Assembly (NCBI GenBank): GCA_025345505.1
Contig: JANVCC010000018.1
Span: forward strand, 59,598,780-59,662,779
Source: Todiramphus chloris collaris
Taxonomy: Eukaryota > Chordata > Aves > Coraciiformes > Alcedinidae
DNA length: 64,000 bases
Reading direction: 5' to 3'
Position numbers and translations under genes: made by a program. Positions 25,920-38,231 of the stretch are shown here, piece by piece. Positions within the stretch are counted from its first letter, which is position 1. Every line of letters starts with the position of its first letter. The notes beneath the pieces are model-generated. The model worked only from the letters and a program-made list of their open reading frames with translations, had not been told where the DNA came from and made no database searches.

Positions 25920-26720
25920 TCAATATTTACAAAGTTTTCTGAAATTAATTCCACAGTTGTTAATTCGTTTATAAAGAATGTGACTAGTTAACCAAGTTTT
26001 TACAGGAAGGCAGTAGGATACATTGAAGAGTTTGAATATTGAACCTGCAATGACCATTTTCAAAGGTTTTTTTTTAAACAAAGGGTAAAACAAACCATAA
26101 ATTATAGGTCTGCATGCAGAGCAGAAGGTGGCATCACACAAGTCCTTAGGAGTTCAAAAGTTAATGAAAAGATCAACTATTTTGACAGAGACAGGCAACA
26201 CCACCACCAAAACCAACCAACCCCCGCCCCGCCCCAACTTTCCATGATTACACACGGTGTTTCTGTTACATTGTTTTTCTTTTTGAACGATTACTGATTT
26301 TTGCATCTGTTTGTGACACAGAGAATTTGAGTCATTTTTTTTGGAAGGTTTTCTTGCAGTAGTAAGTATGTGGACGTGTATCTCCACCATCAGCATGCCT
26401 TGAATAGAGGAAGAAAATGGAGAAGCCAGCACTCCTCAGCACTTGCTCAGTATGAGAGAAAACATGAAAACTGCTGCAGGCAACAGGTGCCATATATTCT
26501 CCAGTAATGCTAGTATTTAACCCAGAGAAAACCATGCTAAAGGAAGACAAGAATAAAATTGACTCACTATCTAAGAAAATTACTTCTATCATAGGGATGG
26601 TCATTTTGGTGATGTAATGCAGTGGGTCAAAGACAGTATAATTAGAGTAAAAAGAAAGAAATCGGACAAAAGGAGAGGTGACACAGACAATTGCATCACA
26701 AGATGTGTACAGGGGTTTTT
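25920..26720 (-). pseudogene. TAAR pseudogene, most like TAAR4
   Basis: This is a decayed trace-amine receptor between TAAR5 and TAAR2, where mammals carry TAAR3/TAAR4. Recognisable homology begins in TM3 (SCDAIVCVTS) and runs through FDPLHYITKMT after the DRY position, which now reads SNY. It continues through TM4 and ECL2 (VFSGLNTSITGEYM). Near 26430 the frame shifts, and TM5/ICL3 continue in another frame (MVEIHVHILTTARK). A degraded TM6 ends in LFINF, followed by an in-frame TGA at 26154-26156. The frame then resumes with TPKDLCDA and a damaged TM7, RPIIYGLFYPLFKKKPLK, that has lost about ten residues, the conserved Asn of NPxxY and the Trp of the TAAR fingerprint. TM1, TM2 and the N-terminus are not recognisable. 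The ECL2 and C-terminal pattern (KMVIAGSIFK) resembles TAAR4 more than TAAR3, but the assignment is tentative. Confidence 0.85.
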
Positions 26721-28078
26721 TTGGGAAAAAAAGGTGTTCTTGAGCATACAATCCCTTCTCTGGGTCAAATCCCACCTCTCCTGATTTATTTAAAATGTAG
26801 CTTTCTATCTTCAGAATTATCTTTAAACCATCATGATTACAGTGTTACTTCAGGTCTAGAGATAAATGTGACAGTTGCAAGTGCTGTGACTGTCATGTCT
26901 ATCACTCAGTATCTGAACTGAAGTATGAGGGGAGAAAAACTGGCCCTTAGCTCTACTGATGTCGGGTACCTGCAGTGTCAGCGTATTTCAGTCATGCTCA
27001 GGCTCTGAAATTAAAGTGTCTGAGGGCAGGATCCCAAGCACAGGACAGAGCTCAAATGTCTCTAGCAGCCCAGGCTGAAAATGCTGATGTGGGCTGGTTG
27101 CACAGGCCAGATGACTCCCTCCTTCCTGGCCTTGCCTGTGAATGCAGATGTGGAGCAAGAGAAAGCTGCTTCTGATCAGAATCAAACACATATTTGCCTG
27201 TTTTTCTCTCCCCTCCGGCCTCAGGGGACTCCCTTCCCCTGCCTCTCCATCTTGCTTCTGTGTACACACCAGAGCAATAACAGATTGATTTTTTTGTATG
27301 TGTGTGTGTTTAAATATTCTTTCTCCTATTAAAATTCAAATCCTGAATTTTGGTGGAAATGTGTAATTAAAAATATAACTGAAACAACCTCCTTTCTTAC
27401 AGGAAAACTGGAATGTTCTTGATTTATATATAGCTAAAAAGACTCATGGCTGTCTCTTGAGAAACTGCACATCCTTTTCCATTTCAGTTTTCTCTGTAAT
27501 GCTTCATCAGTGCTTGGTTGCTGCTGCGGCCATGAAGACTGACACTCAACATATCCAGTGGGAAGATGATTTGGTTAGGTTATGCAAATGGAAGAGTAAA
27601 CAAATTATTTTAGTCTACTACAGTTACACCTGTATACGCCCTTTTGTCAGGAGTTTCTTGGAACAGCTATTTTAATTTGCTTAATTTTCACTAAAGCTGA
27701 TTAAAATGTTGTGGGTTTATGGGTTTTTTTTGTCAAAAAAGCATTATAACTGGAAATTGAATGCTGACTATTGAGCATTAATTTATGTGACCTTATCTGA
27801 CTTCTTTGGCATATTTTTATTTTTCATTGAAATATTAATGCCTGTAAACCAAAACCTTGATTTTAAATCTTGAATGATTTATTTTGGAAATGCTGCTGCA
27901 GTGCCTCCAGAGAATTGCCACCTGCTTGCTTTCTTCACCTCCGGAACACTCTTGCCTTCAGTGACTTCATCCTGAATATTTGTTTATTAAGGTATAAAAT
28001 AAAAATCAACACATAAATAAATCAACATATTTATCAAAAGTTTTCAGCTTGTATTTTTGCAACCCAACGATTTACTCT

Positions 28079-28133
28079 TTTTTTCATTTTTTCTTGTTTC
28101 TTTTCTCTCTCTTTTTTTTTTTTTTTTTTTTTT
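28079..28133. repeat. Pyrimidine tract with poly-T
   Basis: This is a continuous T-rich, C-containing pyrimidine run ending in 22 consecutive T. It is a low-complexity sequence and could be a length-polymorphic microsatellite. Confidence 0.8.
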
Positions 28134-31100
28134 CCGAGTCTGTCTTAGTAATAGATGACGACTTTAAAGCTGCCTTTGCCTGTGGACGCCACAAGGGGGT
28201 AGGAAATCTTTTCTCACAGTTTAGGCTGGGACAGAAAAAATAATAAACCAAAAAAAAATAGTGAACTTCACTATTCACCGCAAGGAGACACTGAGGTCAT
28301 ACCTGCCAGTTGCTGAGTTGCAAACCATTTAAGAATAAAAAATATTGCAGCTGTTTGAATAAATATCAGTGGCTTTAAAGACAGTTCTGAATGTTGATGT
28401 TAGAGGCATTGCAAGAGGGAGGCTGAGTGTGGATTACCTGGCTGAGATGCTCTTAAATCTGTCTTGCTGTCCTGCATGTTCAGACTGGAATGTACCAGAG
28501 TGGAAGAGGACCATGGGGATGCTCTCAGACTGAGATGCCCACCTGGATCTGGGAGTTTGAACTCCCTCCTGAATTCAGGATTGGAAATATAACCTCTGTG
28601 GGCAACATTAGCTCTTGATGGAATAATTTACTGTAAAAAAGGATACAAGAAGTCCTAACCCTTCTGGCTGCTGCTCTGAGAACACAGTCTGGATTGGATA
28701 TAGACCAGAATTCATAATAAAACAGTTCACTGTGCAGTTTGGAAAAATAGATTAATGGGTGAGCATGAGTTTCAGAAAACAAAACATAATACAACTTATC
28801 ATGACATTTCAGGAGAGGATGAAATGAAGAGATGTGCAGTGCTCGCATATGAACATAAATGATGCACCCCATTGAAATTAATATGATGAATATGTTATAG
28901 CAAAACTAGAGAGACTCAGATTCTCCTGTACCTCAACAGGTGTGGTCCACAAAAAAATCCTGGCTACTTTGATGCCCTAGATTTTGTGCAGAGCAGTGCT
29001 TTGTTTAGCACTAATCTTAGCACCATCATCAAATTTAACAGGAGGTGGAACATCATGGCATGCCACAAAGTCTTTCAGGAACCAAATCACGTCAATTGAC
29101 AGATCTGCAGGGTAATGATGCAATTATTTATGCTATATGTTAATGAAGTAATTTAATCATTACTTAAAATGTCTCCAGTTGCACTATTTGTCACCAGCTA
29201 GACATTTGATTAGTAGAAGAATTTTCAGAAATGCCTAATTGTGGACTTACAGACAGAATTAGACACGTAGCATTGACTTAGCACATTGTTGTGTAACTAC
29301 CAGGAGGGGTTAAAAGACACTTGAATGTGACTTGAGTATAGCGGTAAACCCTGCTGCTGGCAGCAGACAGTGTGAAGACTTTTAAAAAGGACCTGTAGCT
29401 GCTTCCAAGTCTCGTGTTATATCTAATTTTTTGTGGCCCATCATCTGACTCATGGTTTTACTCTTAGAAGGGTGTCAGGGACATTTAGCATTTGTTACCT
29501 TTCAACAAAAGCCCCTCATGGACTAGTCTTAACACAAAGACAGATTTGATAGTATGCAAATTTTTCTGAAGAAGCCACACTGAGCCACATGCAGACATGA
29601 CCCAGCATAGCTGGCTGCAACACCATCTCTACCATGTCCCCCATCACCTGAAAGGAGTCCCCCTCTCCCTGACACCACTGGCACACTGAGGGCTCCCCTT
29701 ATTGCCCACAAATAGTCTGTATTTCATTTTGGATCAGCTCCAATAAAGAAGCAGAAAGTTCCTGATAGCATCCCGGATGGTACCCTGGACAATAAGGTGC
29801 CATGTGAAATTTATGCAGAGGCTGCTCTCTGCTTCACCAGATCTTCCAGGGAGCTGGCTTCCAGGAAAGCACTACAGGAGCAAAACCACATTAAGATGAA
29901 TCTGGACAAACCTGAGGTGACAGCAGAGGATGTGAAAGTCAGGGTTGGGCTATATTAGAGATACAGCTCTCTAGAGCTGGGCCATTGGCTGCAAGTAACC
30001 TGCTGCTCAGTTTTCTTGCTCTCCTTGAGTGCTGCTTCTGCTGCCCGCCTGTCTCTCTGGACATGTATTGAGCAATCATATGGGGCAATGTATAATCCAG
30101 TTTCTAGGTGCCTAAAGTCTTTATTGCATCCAACCCTGCTCTGCTCCCTGCTCTGGCTGTTCGGCTAGTGGCAATTGTGTGCAGAGAGTATTTGTATCAA
30201 CTTAAAGACTTTGGGGTTTATGTTTCTTATTATATACCACCCGAGACAAGTCTGTGACCTTCCACCTCCTTGCTGTCTCAAGTGTTTCAGGGTGGGGGTG
30301 AAATTGTGATTCTCCATATCCAGAATAGACCCTGTTCATATTACCATAGATCCATTAAAAATTTCGCAGCAAAGAAAATGAGCAGCTGTCACTGGCATGC
30401 CATACTAATATAGTTGTGATACTCCAAGAGGTGAATAAACTTGTGGGTGGCTTTTTGGTAGTCAGACTTTAATAAGGGTAGAGTATACACCATATGCATA
30501 CCACAAAAGCTAAGTAGGAGGTACAATTCACAATGGAAAGACTGCAGTAACTGCGTTCAGTAGTGACAACTCAGACAACCTTATTTTAAGTGTATAACTG
30601 ATGTAAACTCTGGCAGTGACTTTTACTGACTTCAGAGGGAGCTCAGCATGGCTCCAGTTCAGTGTGAAAGTATGGTGGGGTGAATACAGGGTGGACTGTC
30701 AACGATCATATTTTATAACATCTGGAGCCTGGCACCCGAACAAAGAAAGGACAGGCACATACCTGAGTGTGAGCAGTGCTCATGTTCCCAAGTACTCATC
30801 CCCAGGTACAAAGCACATGGAGAAAAAGGGCTGAAAGCCTGATTCTGTTGTTTTCAGGGAAGAAGATTGACATCAAGCCACAATTACACTCAAATTCTAT
30901 TTGCTGTGGAATAACAGCAAACTCTATACACCTGGTAATGCCCCAGTCACAAAATGGTGACAAAGACTGTCAGCCTATTAGCCTGGGATGTATTCACCTT
31001 GTGAAGTTATTGGTGGTGAACCTCAAGAAATATTAGCTGCATGCATACAAGATTAGGCAAAATATTGAGTTTATGGGCTGTATGTAAATACTTTCTGAAA

Positions 31101-31238
31101 TAAAAAAAAAAAAAAAAAAACAAACAAGAAACCACAATGCATTAAGAGATTCTAGAACGACTGAAACTTCTGAAATACTATCAAGTCATTAAGAGTGAAC
31201 ACAAGTGGTAAATAAATACAATATAAAATTAGTCTGAT

Positions 31239-31244
31239 TTTATT
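31239..31244 (-). promoter_or_regulatory. TAAR2: Candidate polyadenylation signal of TAAR2
   Basis: AATAAA on the minus strand lies about 147 bases past the TAAR2 stop codon. A second AATAAA overlaps the stop itself (31387-31392) and is less likely to be used. No transcript evidence is available. Confidence 0.35.
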
Positions 31245-31390
31245 AAAGAAATATTTGATGAGATAATTCTACAGGACTGACTCATAAAATTCATATTGCA
31301 CATTTCAGACTGTTACTGAACCATGAATTTCCAGTAATACACTGTTTCTTCTTCATTTCTAGAGCTGCTGTCAGTAACAAAATCTATTTA

Positions 31391-32428
31391 TTACTCTGAC
31401 TGATCTCCAGATAAGAGTTCTTTTGTATGAAAATGTGCGTTAAATATTTTGCCTTTTAAGATAAATGTAAGTGTTTTCCGAAACCATGGGTAGAAAAAGC
31501 CATATATTAATGGATTGCAGAAAGAATTTAAATACCCAAGCCAGTTTAGAGTATCAAAAAAAGGTGAAGGAGTAGTGAAATTTAAAAATGGATCAATTAG
31601 GATTGTGAAAAAACAAGGAAACCAGCATATTAGGAAACCCAGCATAACTATACTCAAAGTCTTGGCAGCTTTCCTCTCTTTATTCTTAGAAAGATCATTT
31701 TTCTTATCACATTTTGCATGCCTGTGTGTCTGGCTCAACTCACATTTGTGCCTTTGGGACACAGTAAAAATTTTAACATAAATCCCTATCATAATACAAG
31801 CAGGAGCAAATAAACCAACTGTAAATAAAACAGCCCCCCACAGCTTGTTAAAGACAATAGGGCACGAGCTTGAGCACTTAACCAGCATTTCATAGCCCTC
31901 AATTCCAGAAGCATAAGCTTCTGAGAAAACCACACCAAAAGCAAAAGCAGCAGGCACCATCCAGCACACTGCTACCATTTGTTTTATGGCCATGACAGTC
32001 ATGGTGCTGGCATAGTGCAGAGGGTGGCAGATTGCATAAAAACGATCCATGGCAATGGAACAAAGATGGAAAATAGAAGATAAGCAGAGCATCAGGTCGA
32101 AACTGTAATGAACTTTGCAGAATGTCATCCCGAAATACCAACAGTTCTCCACAGACCTCACCATGCTGTAAGGCATGATGGCAAAGCCCATCAGGAAATC
32201 TGTGACGGCCATGGACAGGATGAGGAAATTGGTCGGAGAATGAAGCTGCTTGAAATAGGAGATGGAAACGATTATGGACAGATTCCCTAAGATGGTAAGG
32301 ATGAAGGCCGCTGTTATGAATAGGTACATTACCCCTCGTACTCCTGATGACCTAAAGCTCACAGGGCAGGATCTATTTCCAAACTCAGAGCACTCAGTCA
32401 AATCCTTTGAGATATTCGGAGAAGTCAT
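31391..32428 (-). CDS. TAAR2: Trace amine-associated receptor 2
   Basis: This is a class A GPCR of 345 residues from the ATG at 32428; human TAAR2 has 351. In mammals TAAR2 is an olfactory amine receptor also found on leukocytes. The key features are present: FGNRSCP N-glycosylation region, [18 protein letters not shown] in ICL1/TM2, Asp3.32 in SFDLMLC, DRF in place of DRY, CWFPCFF in TM6, and the TAAR fingerprint NSFCNPLIYGFFYPWF in TM7. The frame is open to an earlier ATG at 32521, adding 31 residues, but that ATG has C at -3 while 32428 has A at -3. Human TAAR2 has a small first coding exon, so the real N-terminus may come from an exon further right that I did not identify. ICL3 is about six residues longer than in human and is rich in His and Cys. 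The coding sequence is intact. Confidence 0.92.
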   Translation of the reverse strand: MTSPNISKDLTECSEFGNRSCPVSFRSSGVRGVMYLFITAAFILTILGNLSIIVSISYFKQLHSPTNFLILSMAVTDFLMGFAIMPYSMVRSVENCWYFGMTFCKVHYSFDLMLCLSSIFHLCSIAMDRFYAICHPLHYASTMTVMAIKQMVAVCWMVPAAFAFGVVFSEAYASGIEGYEMLVKCSSSCPIVFNKLWGAVLFTVGLFAPACIMIGIYVKIFTVSQRHKCELSQTHRHAKCDKKNDLSKNKERKAAKTLSIVMLGFLICWFPCFFTILIDPFLNFTTPSPFFDTLNWLGYLNSFCNPLIYGFFYPWFRKTLTFILKGKIFNAHFHTKELLSGDQSE

Positions 32429-35400
32429 AATCAATCCTTTATTAGACTTTTGTATTGGAGATGCGGTTCCATAGGCAGATTTAATTTTCACAAGTTGCCA
32501 AAAGATTCCAAACCCTAACATAAGAATACAAGATAAAGTAAGTCAAGAGCATGAACTGAATTACTAAGTGAAACACAGTAATTCAGAGGCAAACTTTCTC
32601 TTGGTTTAAATAGGGACCAACTGCAACTCACTGTTTTTCTGAAATGGTACATGAAATCTGATAATTAGAAGCTATTATAAAATTAATTGCAAAAGGTATT
32701 TAAAACAAAACAGTTGAAAGTAAACTTAATTACCTCTTAAATTAACTAAATTATATACCCTGAATTTTATTTTGTGCATTCTATCGTATTTGGAGCATTT
32801 TGTAAAATATGGTCGATGTATTTGATACACATCATAACATCAGTAATTTTAAAGTGTTAGAAGAAAAAGAGGCATAGACAAAGAAACCACTCGAGATATT
32901 TCAGTCTGTAGATACTATACAGGGTGTATTTGTTTCTTCAATCTCAGAATGTTGATCTTTTTTTTCTGTGGGAGAAATGTTATTCGAGCTGACATACCTC
33001 AGCTTTCTTGGAAATTTCAGTTAATGAGCTATCCAACAAAATTCTCATCTTAAAGTCATAAATCAGCTGCTAAAACCCTCTTTTCCAAATTATTTATGAT
33101 GCTAAACTCACCTGCTGTGGCTTATGATGTACTAGCAATGAATGCATCTGACAGAAATCAGTTGTAAAATTGCTATAATAAGAATTTTTTTTCTTTCCCT
33201 ACATACACACTTGTTTTCTATTATTATAATTTCACTAACTAAAAGGGAGTAGAGGTAGGCTGAGTCTTGTCTCCTGTGATAGACTGTGGTCCAGCTGCAG
33301 TAGTTACAAATGAATACACTAGTGAATATTTTCAAGGGGCAAAAAATTCCCTTAATTTACCTCTTTTCCTAATAACTTGTTTTGGACTATTCTTCAAATT
33401 TAGAAATAGAAGCAGAAAGGAATACTCTCCTCTGCAGCAAATTAACCCACTTAAACTTGGGAAGCTGTTCAGTCCACTGACTTTTTTCAATAGGTATCAC
33501 CCCAGAATGAAGGAAACAGAGCATAAAAAAAAGAAAAAAAAGAGTGCTTGGCAGTCAGTTTTATAAGTTAATCCTACCTTCATCTCTTTTAATACTACCA
33601 TCAGTAGATTCTTTAAGCAGACATTTTCCTGTTTGTTATTGTCCTGCAAAACTGCAACGTTGGTAAAAGGCAGACACCTTCTGTAACTTTGCTCAGATTA
33701 ATGAAAGGTGAGAATATTTTTTTGGTTTTTTTTTTCACTTATGACATTACATTTAATTCCCAGGAGATAGTGAGTTAAAAATATGTATATGATTTAGGCA
33801 TTCACATCAACAAGAGATAAACAAAGCCAAGTGTCTGTATTCCCAAGACCATTTTTTTTTTCTCTCTATTAATTCACTTATCCTCATGTATAGAGGTGCT
33901 ATTTTGGTGACTTAAGTTAGATATGAGTCATATCAAAATGAGCCTTTGAAAAGAGAGGCTAAAAGCAAAGATGATGTAAAGATGTTGCGGTTTTTATCTA
34001 TTTTAGTGGTCAACAGATTCTTTCATATTTTTTAATAATTATCATTTCTAATGAAACTTAATAATGAGATATTTAATAACCTTGAAGAAGATTGCCTTCT
34101 TGTAATGTAATGGTCTGCAACAGCACTTTCTCTCATGCTGGCTTTATCTGCAGCTTTCACATAATGTAGAAAAAGACTTCTCTGTACATTACAGAAACAG
34201 ATAAAAGTAAGTGTTAATTTAGGTCAATCTATCTGTTATTGGACAATATATTATTTATAAAGAAATAAAAAGCAGAAAAGGTAGTTTTTATTTTGCTACA
34301 AGAATATAAAAAATTAATTCACTAATAATGTAAATAAGTGGAGTCTTCTGAGGTCAGAAGTGGATGTACAGACTTAATGCTGCCCCTTATGTTGATGCAT
34401 TTAAGAAACATTAAAAATCCAAGGGTAAATGACTGCTGTTCAGCAGAGAACAGGTTTTTATTGAATGCAATATACTGTGTCATAAGAATAGGGCAGAAAG
34501 TAAACACGATTTTTAAAATTAATTAAGAGAAAAGTAAGAACATTTAAAGGAGTCTACCTTTATGGCAGCTGCTTTAAACAAGGAAAATTTCTGTTGGAAA
34601 TAAAGTGCAAATCACTGAGATTATCTACAACAGAATAATTTACAAACACCAAAAATAGTCAAATTTTGTGAATGTGTACAACAGAAATATTTTAGCTTTG
34701 AGATCTGTCAGTATTTTTGAGACAGGCATGTCTAGTAACTTTATTTTTAAGTAATCGGGTGAGAGATATCCAAGCTTCACACAGATGATCTTTATTAAAA
34801 GAAGTTGATAGAACATAAATCTGTGTTGAAAACTATGCAGACACAATTATATTAGATTTGAAAAAAAAAAAAAATCTGTGAAAAGAGGCTACACTTGATA
34901 AAGCATTACCTTCAGAAAGCAGAGTCCTATGTGCCTCACCACTGGTCCTGCTTTCAGCATGGGACAGAAGACAGTGAGTGGGGAACAGTTTGACATCTCA
35001 CCTTTCAGAAATTATATGTCTAAAACCTGCTAACAAATGTAAAGGAGCTGGAATCTCTGCAAAAGAAACTGTTCAACTGGGTTAAAGCAAGACTACAGAA
35101 AGGACCTTAGCAATTGTCTTTGAGAATTAGTCACATGAGGCACTGCTGTACTACAAAAACAGTGTGGAAAGAAAATTGTAGTTGTTATTTTCACTGGAGA
35201 AACTGTTTTATTACAGCCTATGAGTTTCGTTCATGATGTACCTCATCATTTCTATGTTGCTCTTAATTATTGATTGGAGAGAACTATTTGATTACTTATT
35301 AACTGCTCTTATTCCTCTGGGCTGGCTTTAGTAAAGCAGTAATCACAGCAATAGCGAGCAAAAGACAAGCTCAAATTTTCTCAAAGAATTGTTTTCTTTT

Positions 35401-35820
35401 TCTGGTAACTGAGCAAGTCCAAAGGGTATAGGATGGACTCTGTTTTCAGTTGTCTCTCTTTAACTGACAGATATCTTTTATCTGTGAGTGCTTGATGTTT
35501 AAGGAGATGGACTTTTCCTATACCTATGGCAAATAAGAAGTCAAGATATCTAGGAGTGGGTTGTGGAATTCCCACTGCCTAAGTTACCTGTGGATCCAGT
35601 CTCTTAGGAAATTAATTTGTTTTACAAAGGATATTGCAAAGCTATCATATAGAAACATTTAAGTTACACATGAAGTTGGTTGGATTTAACATTGTAGCAT
35701 GAAGGTGAAAAAATCTTGTTAAAAAACCTACACAGCAGGATATTAAATTTAGTTGGAAAAATCTGGTTATGCAAGACATTATGGAAGACTCAATAAATAT
35801 TATGGGAATTACATTTCATA

Positions 35821-36133
35821 GTATCACAGAATCACAGAATGGTTGAGTTGGGAAGTGTACACTCTGCCTCATCATCCAGATCATTAGTGAAGATGTTAAA
35901 CAGCACCGTACCTAGTATTAACCTCTGAGGTACACCACTACTTGCTGTCCTCCAACTAGGCTGTGCCAATGGTCACTGCCCTTAGCCAGTTTTCAATTCA
36001 TTTCACTGTGGGTTCATCAAGCCCTTCTCTATGAAGATATTATGGGAGACAGTGGTGAAAGTCCATCTTAAGTCTAGGTAGACAATAACCATTGCTCTCC
36101 TCTCGTCTACCAGGCCAGTCATTTCACAATAGA
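35821..36133 (-). repeat. CR1 LINE fragment, degenerate RT region
   Basis: The fragment starts with the reverse complement of a CR1 3' tail (ATCACAGAATCACAGAATGG). It then jumps to minus-strand sequence from the reverse-transcriptase domain, including traces of the [17 protein letters not shown] and ENWL motifs. Frameshifts and stops interrupt every frame. The join between 3' tail and RT segment indicates an internal deletion of the 3' part of the ORF. Confidence 0.8.
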
Positions 36134-37703
36134 ATTTTATAAAATTTAGGCTAAGTCTAATGGAAACAGACTAGTCAAAAAGTGCCCACAGTTAGGCATA
36201 GTCTTATTCTGAAATATGTCTTTAGATGCTGTAGTTAGTAGTTGTGTTGTAGGTAACTAAGATGATCCATAAAAACACAAAACTAAAATACTTTTGTAGT
36301 ATACTAAATATCTTACTTTTGACTGTATCTAGTACTTTCTTTCTTGTGAACGTGTACTATTGCATTATAAAGGACAGAGTGTGTACCATGTACACAACCT
36401 GGATGAGTTAATGATATAAAGAAAGCCATATACTTTGCAATATTTACACAGTTTGAGAGCTCAATTTTTCTGTTTGAACACTGCACTAATGTGGGGTTTT
36501 CTTTTTTTTTTTTTTTTTTTAATTTTATCTAGCAGTTTAAAATACTCAATTTTTTTTGACAAGGCTTTACTCGTGAGACTTTAGGAAGGTCTTCCAGGAC
36601 AGTCAATGCTCTTCTTCTTCTTCCCCTGTCCTGCTACATGTGGTGTCTGAGGGGCAGACCGTGACACGCAGCTGCAGGTGTGACCGCTGTGCATGAGGCC
36701 ATGACAGATGGCAGCTCACGGGCTGCAGCACTGTGTTACAACCACCAAAACACGAGCTGCAGGGGCCAAGGCAGAGGGGACAGGGAGCAGTCCGTGGCTC
36801 TGGAATTTGCTGTTAGTTTTGTAGAAAGCATGAGGGGAAGGTGACATGGCAAATTGTGATCACTGGTGGCAAAATGAACAGACACAGGTTTACTGGTGAA
36901 ATAGAGCCTTTCATCATGCTGCAGTAATTGCTTTGCACAAGTTTTCAGGGAAGTTAAAACATATGAAATCACCCACTGGAGACTCATTTGTTTTGAAAAA
37001 GTTAGCCATCTGGGAAGTGTTTAATTAGGTCACTAATTAAATGTGTTGATAAGGAATTTAACAATACCCTTTGCACTTCATTTACATGATGACACTTTGA
37101 GATTGCAGTAAGGTACATTCTACTTCACCAGACCTGACTCATAACATGATTGGACAACAGTATGAGACATTTTTCTTGTGCTCTTCTAATTTATCGAAGT
37201 CTTGGGTTCAGATAGAATCCCTGTGGCCTCATTAACACATCTTATTTGTACATACCCTTCACCGTGAGAAATAGCTTTGCAATGTCTGTGATTACAGCTA
37301 ATGAGAGAAAGTAACCTGGGACTTCATTAAAGCTGCTCTGCTAGAGAAGGCACTCTGTAAACAGAAGGCAAGGAGGCTCTTTGGGAAAGTGCCACCCTTA
37401 GGCAATGGAACACCAGAGGAAAAAGTTATCTCTGAAACTTTCTGAGCTGGGCTGTGCACAAAGATGACTTATTTTGTAGACTATTAAGAACAAGAAGAAC
37501 TGCCTTCTAGGTGTGCATGAAAGGCACCAGCAGTCTGTGTGTGTGGAAGATCCTTGTTCCTTCTTCAGAGAATTGGTGACATCTTGTCTAGACTGGCTTG
37601 CAGGAGAGTTGTTGGTCTATACACTGAAAATTTCTTCTACTATTGCCGTTTACACTAAATAGGTTGTGGTGATCTTATGCAGCCACAATGCTGGGGTGCC
37701 CTC

Positions 37704-38231
37704 TCTACTGGTTTTGGCTGGGATAGGGTTCATTTTCTTCATAATAGCTTGTATGGTGTTATGTTTTGGATTTGTAATGAAAACAGTGTTGATAACACCC
37801 CTCTGTTTTATCTATTGCCAAGCAGCACTTACACAATCTCAAGACCTTCTCTGTGAGTAGACTGGAGGTGCACAAGAGGCTGGGTTAACTGACCAGAGAG
37901 AAACCCCAAACCGTATGATGTTCTGCTCAGCAATAAAACCTTCAGGGAAGGAGAAGGAAGGGTGACATTTGGTGCTATGGTATTCGTTTTCCTAAGTAAC
38001 CATTATGCATGGTAGAGCCCTGCTTTCCTGGAAATGGCTGAAGATCTGCTTGCAGATGGGAAGTAGTGATTAATTCCTTAATTGGCTTGCTTGTGCACAC
38101 AGCTTTGCTATACCTCTTAAACTGTCTTCATCTCAACCCATGAATTTCTTCACTTTTACCCTTACAATTCTCTCCCCGATTGCACTGGAGGAGTGAGCGA
38201 GGGGCTGGGTAGGTCTGTGGTTAAACTGACA
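37704..38231 (+). mobile_element. Solo LTR of an avian endogenous retrovirus
   Basis: This 528-base element in plus orientation starts CTACTGGTTTTGGCTGGGAT just inside the edge and ends AAACTGACA. It is flanked by a perfect 5-base target-site duplication, CCCTC, at 37699-37703 and 38232-38236. The sequence is the same family as the LTR at 55347-55927, sharing for example the AAAACAGTGTTGATAA block. No internal retroviral sequence is present, so it arose by LTR-LTR recombination. Confidence 0.88.

Larger units (their letters stand above)
26790..31390. other. Intergenic TAAR pseudogene to TAAR2
   Basis: No gene or known repeat family was recognised. It contains a pyrimidine-rich tract with a 22-base T run at 28112-28133 and a 19-base A run at 31102-31120. 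The missing N-terminal half of the neighbouring TAAR pseudogene was not found here. Confidence 0.5.
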
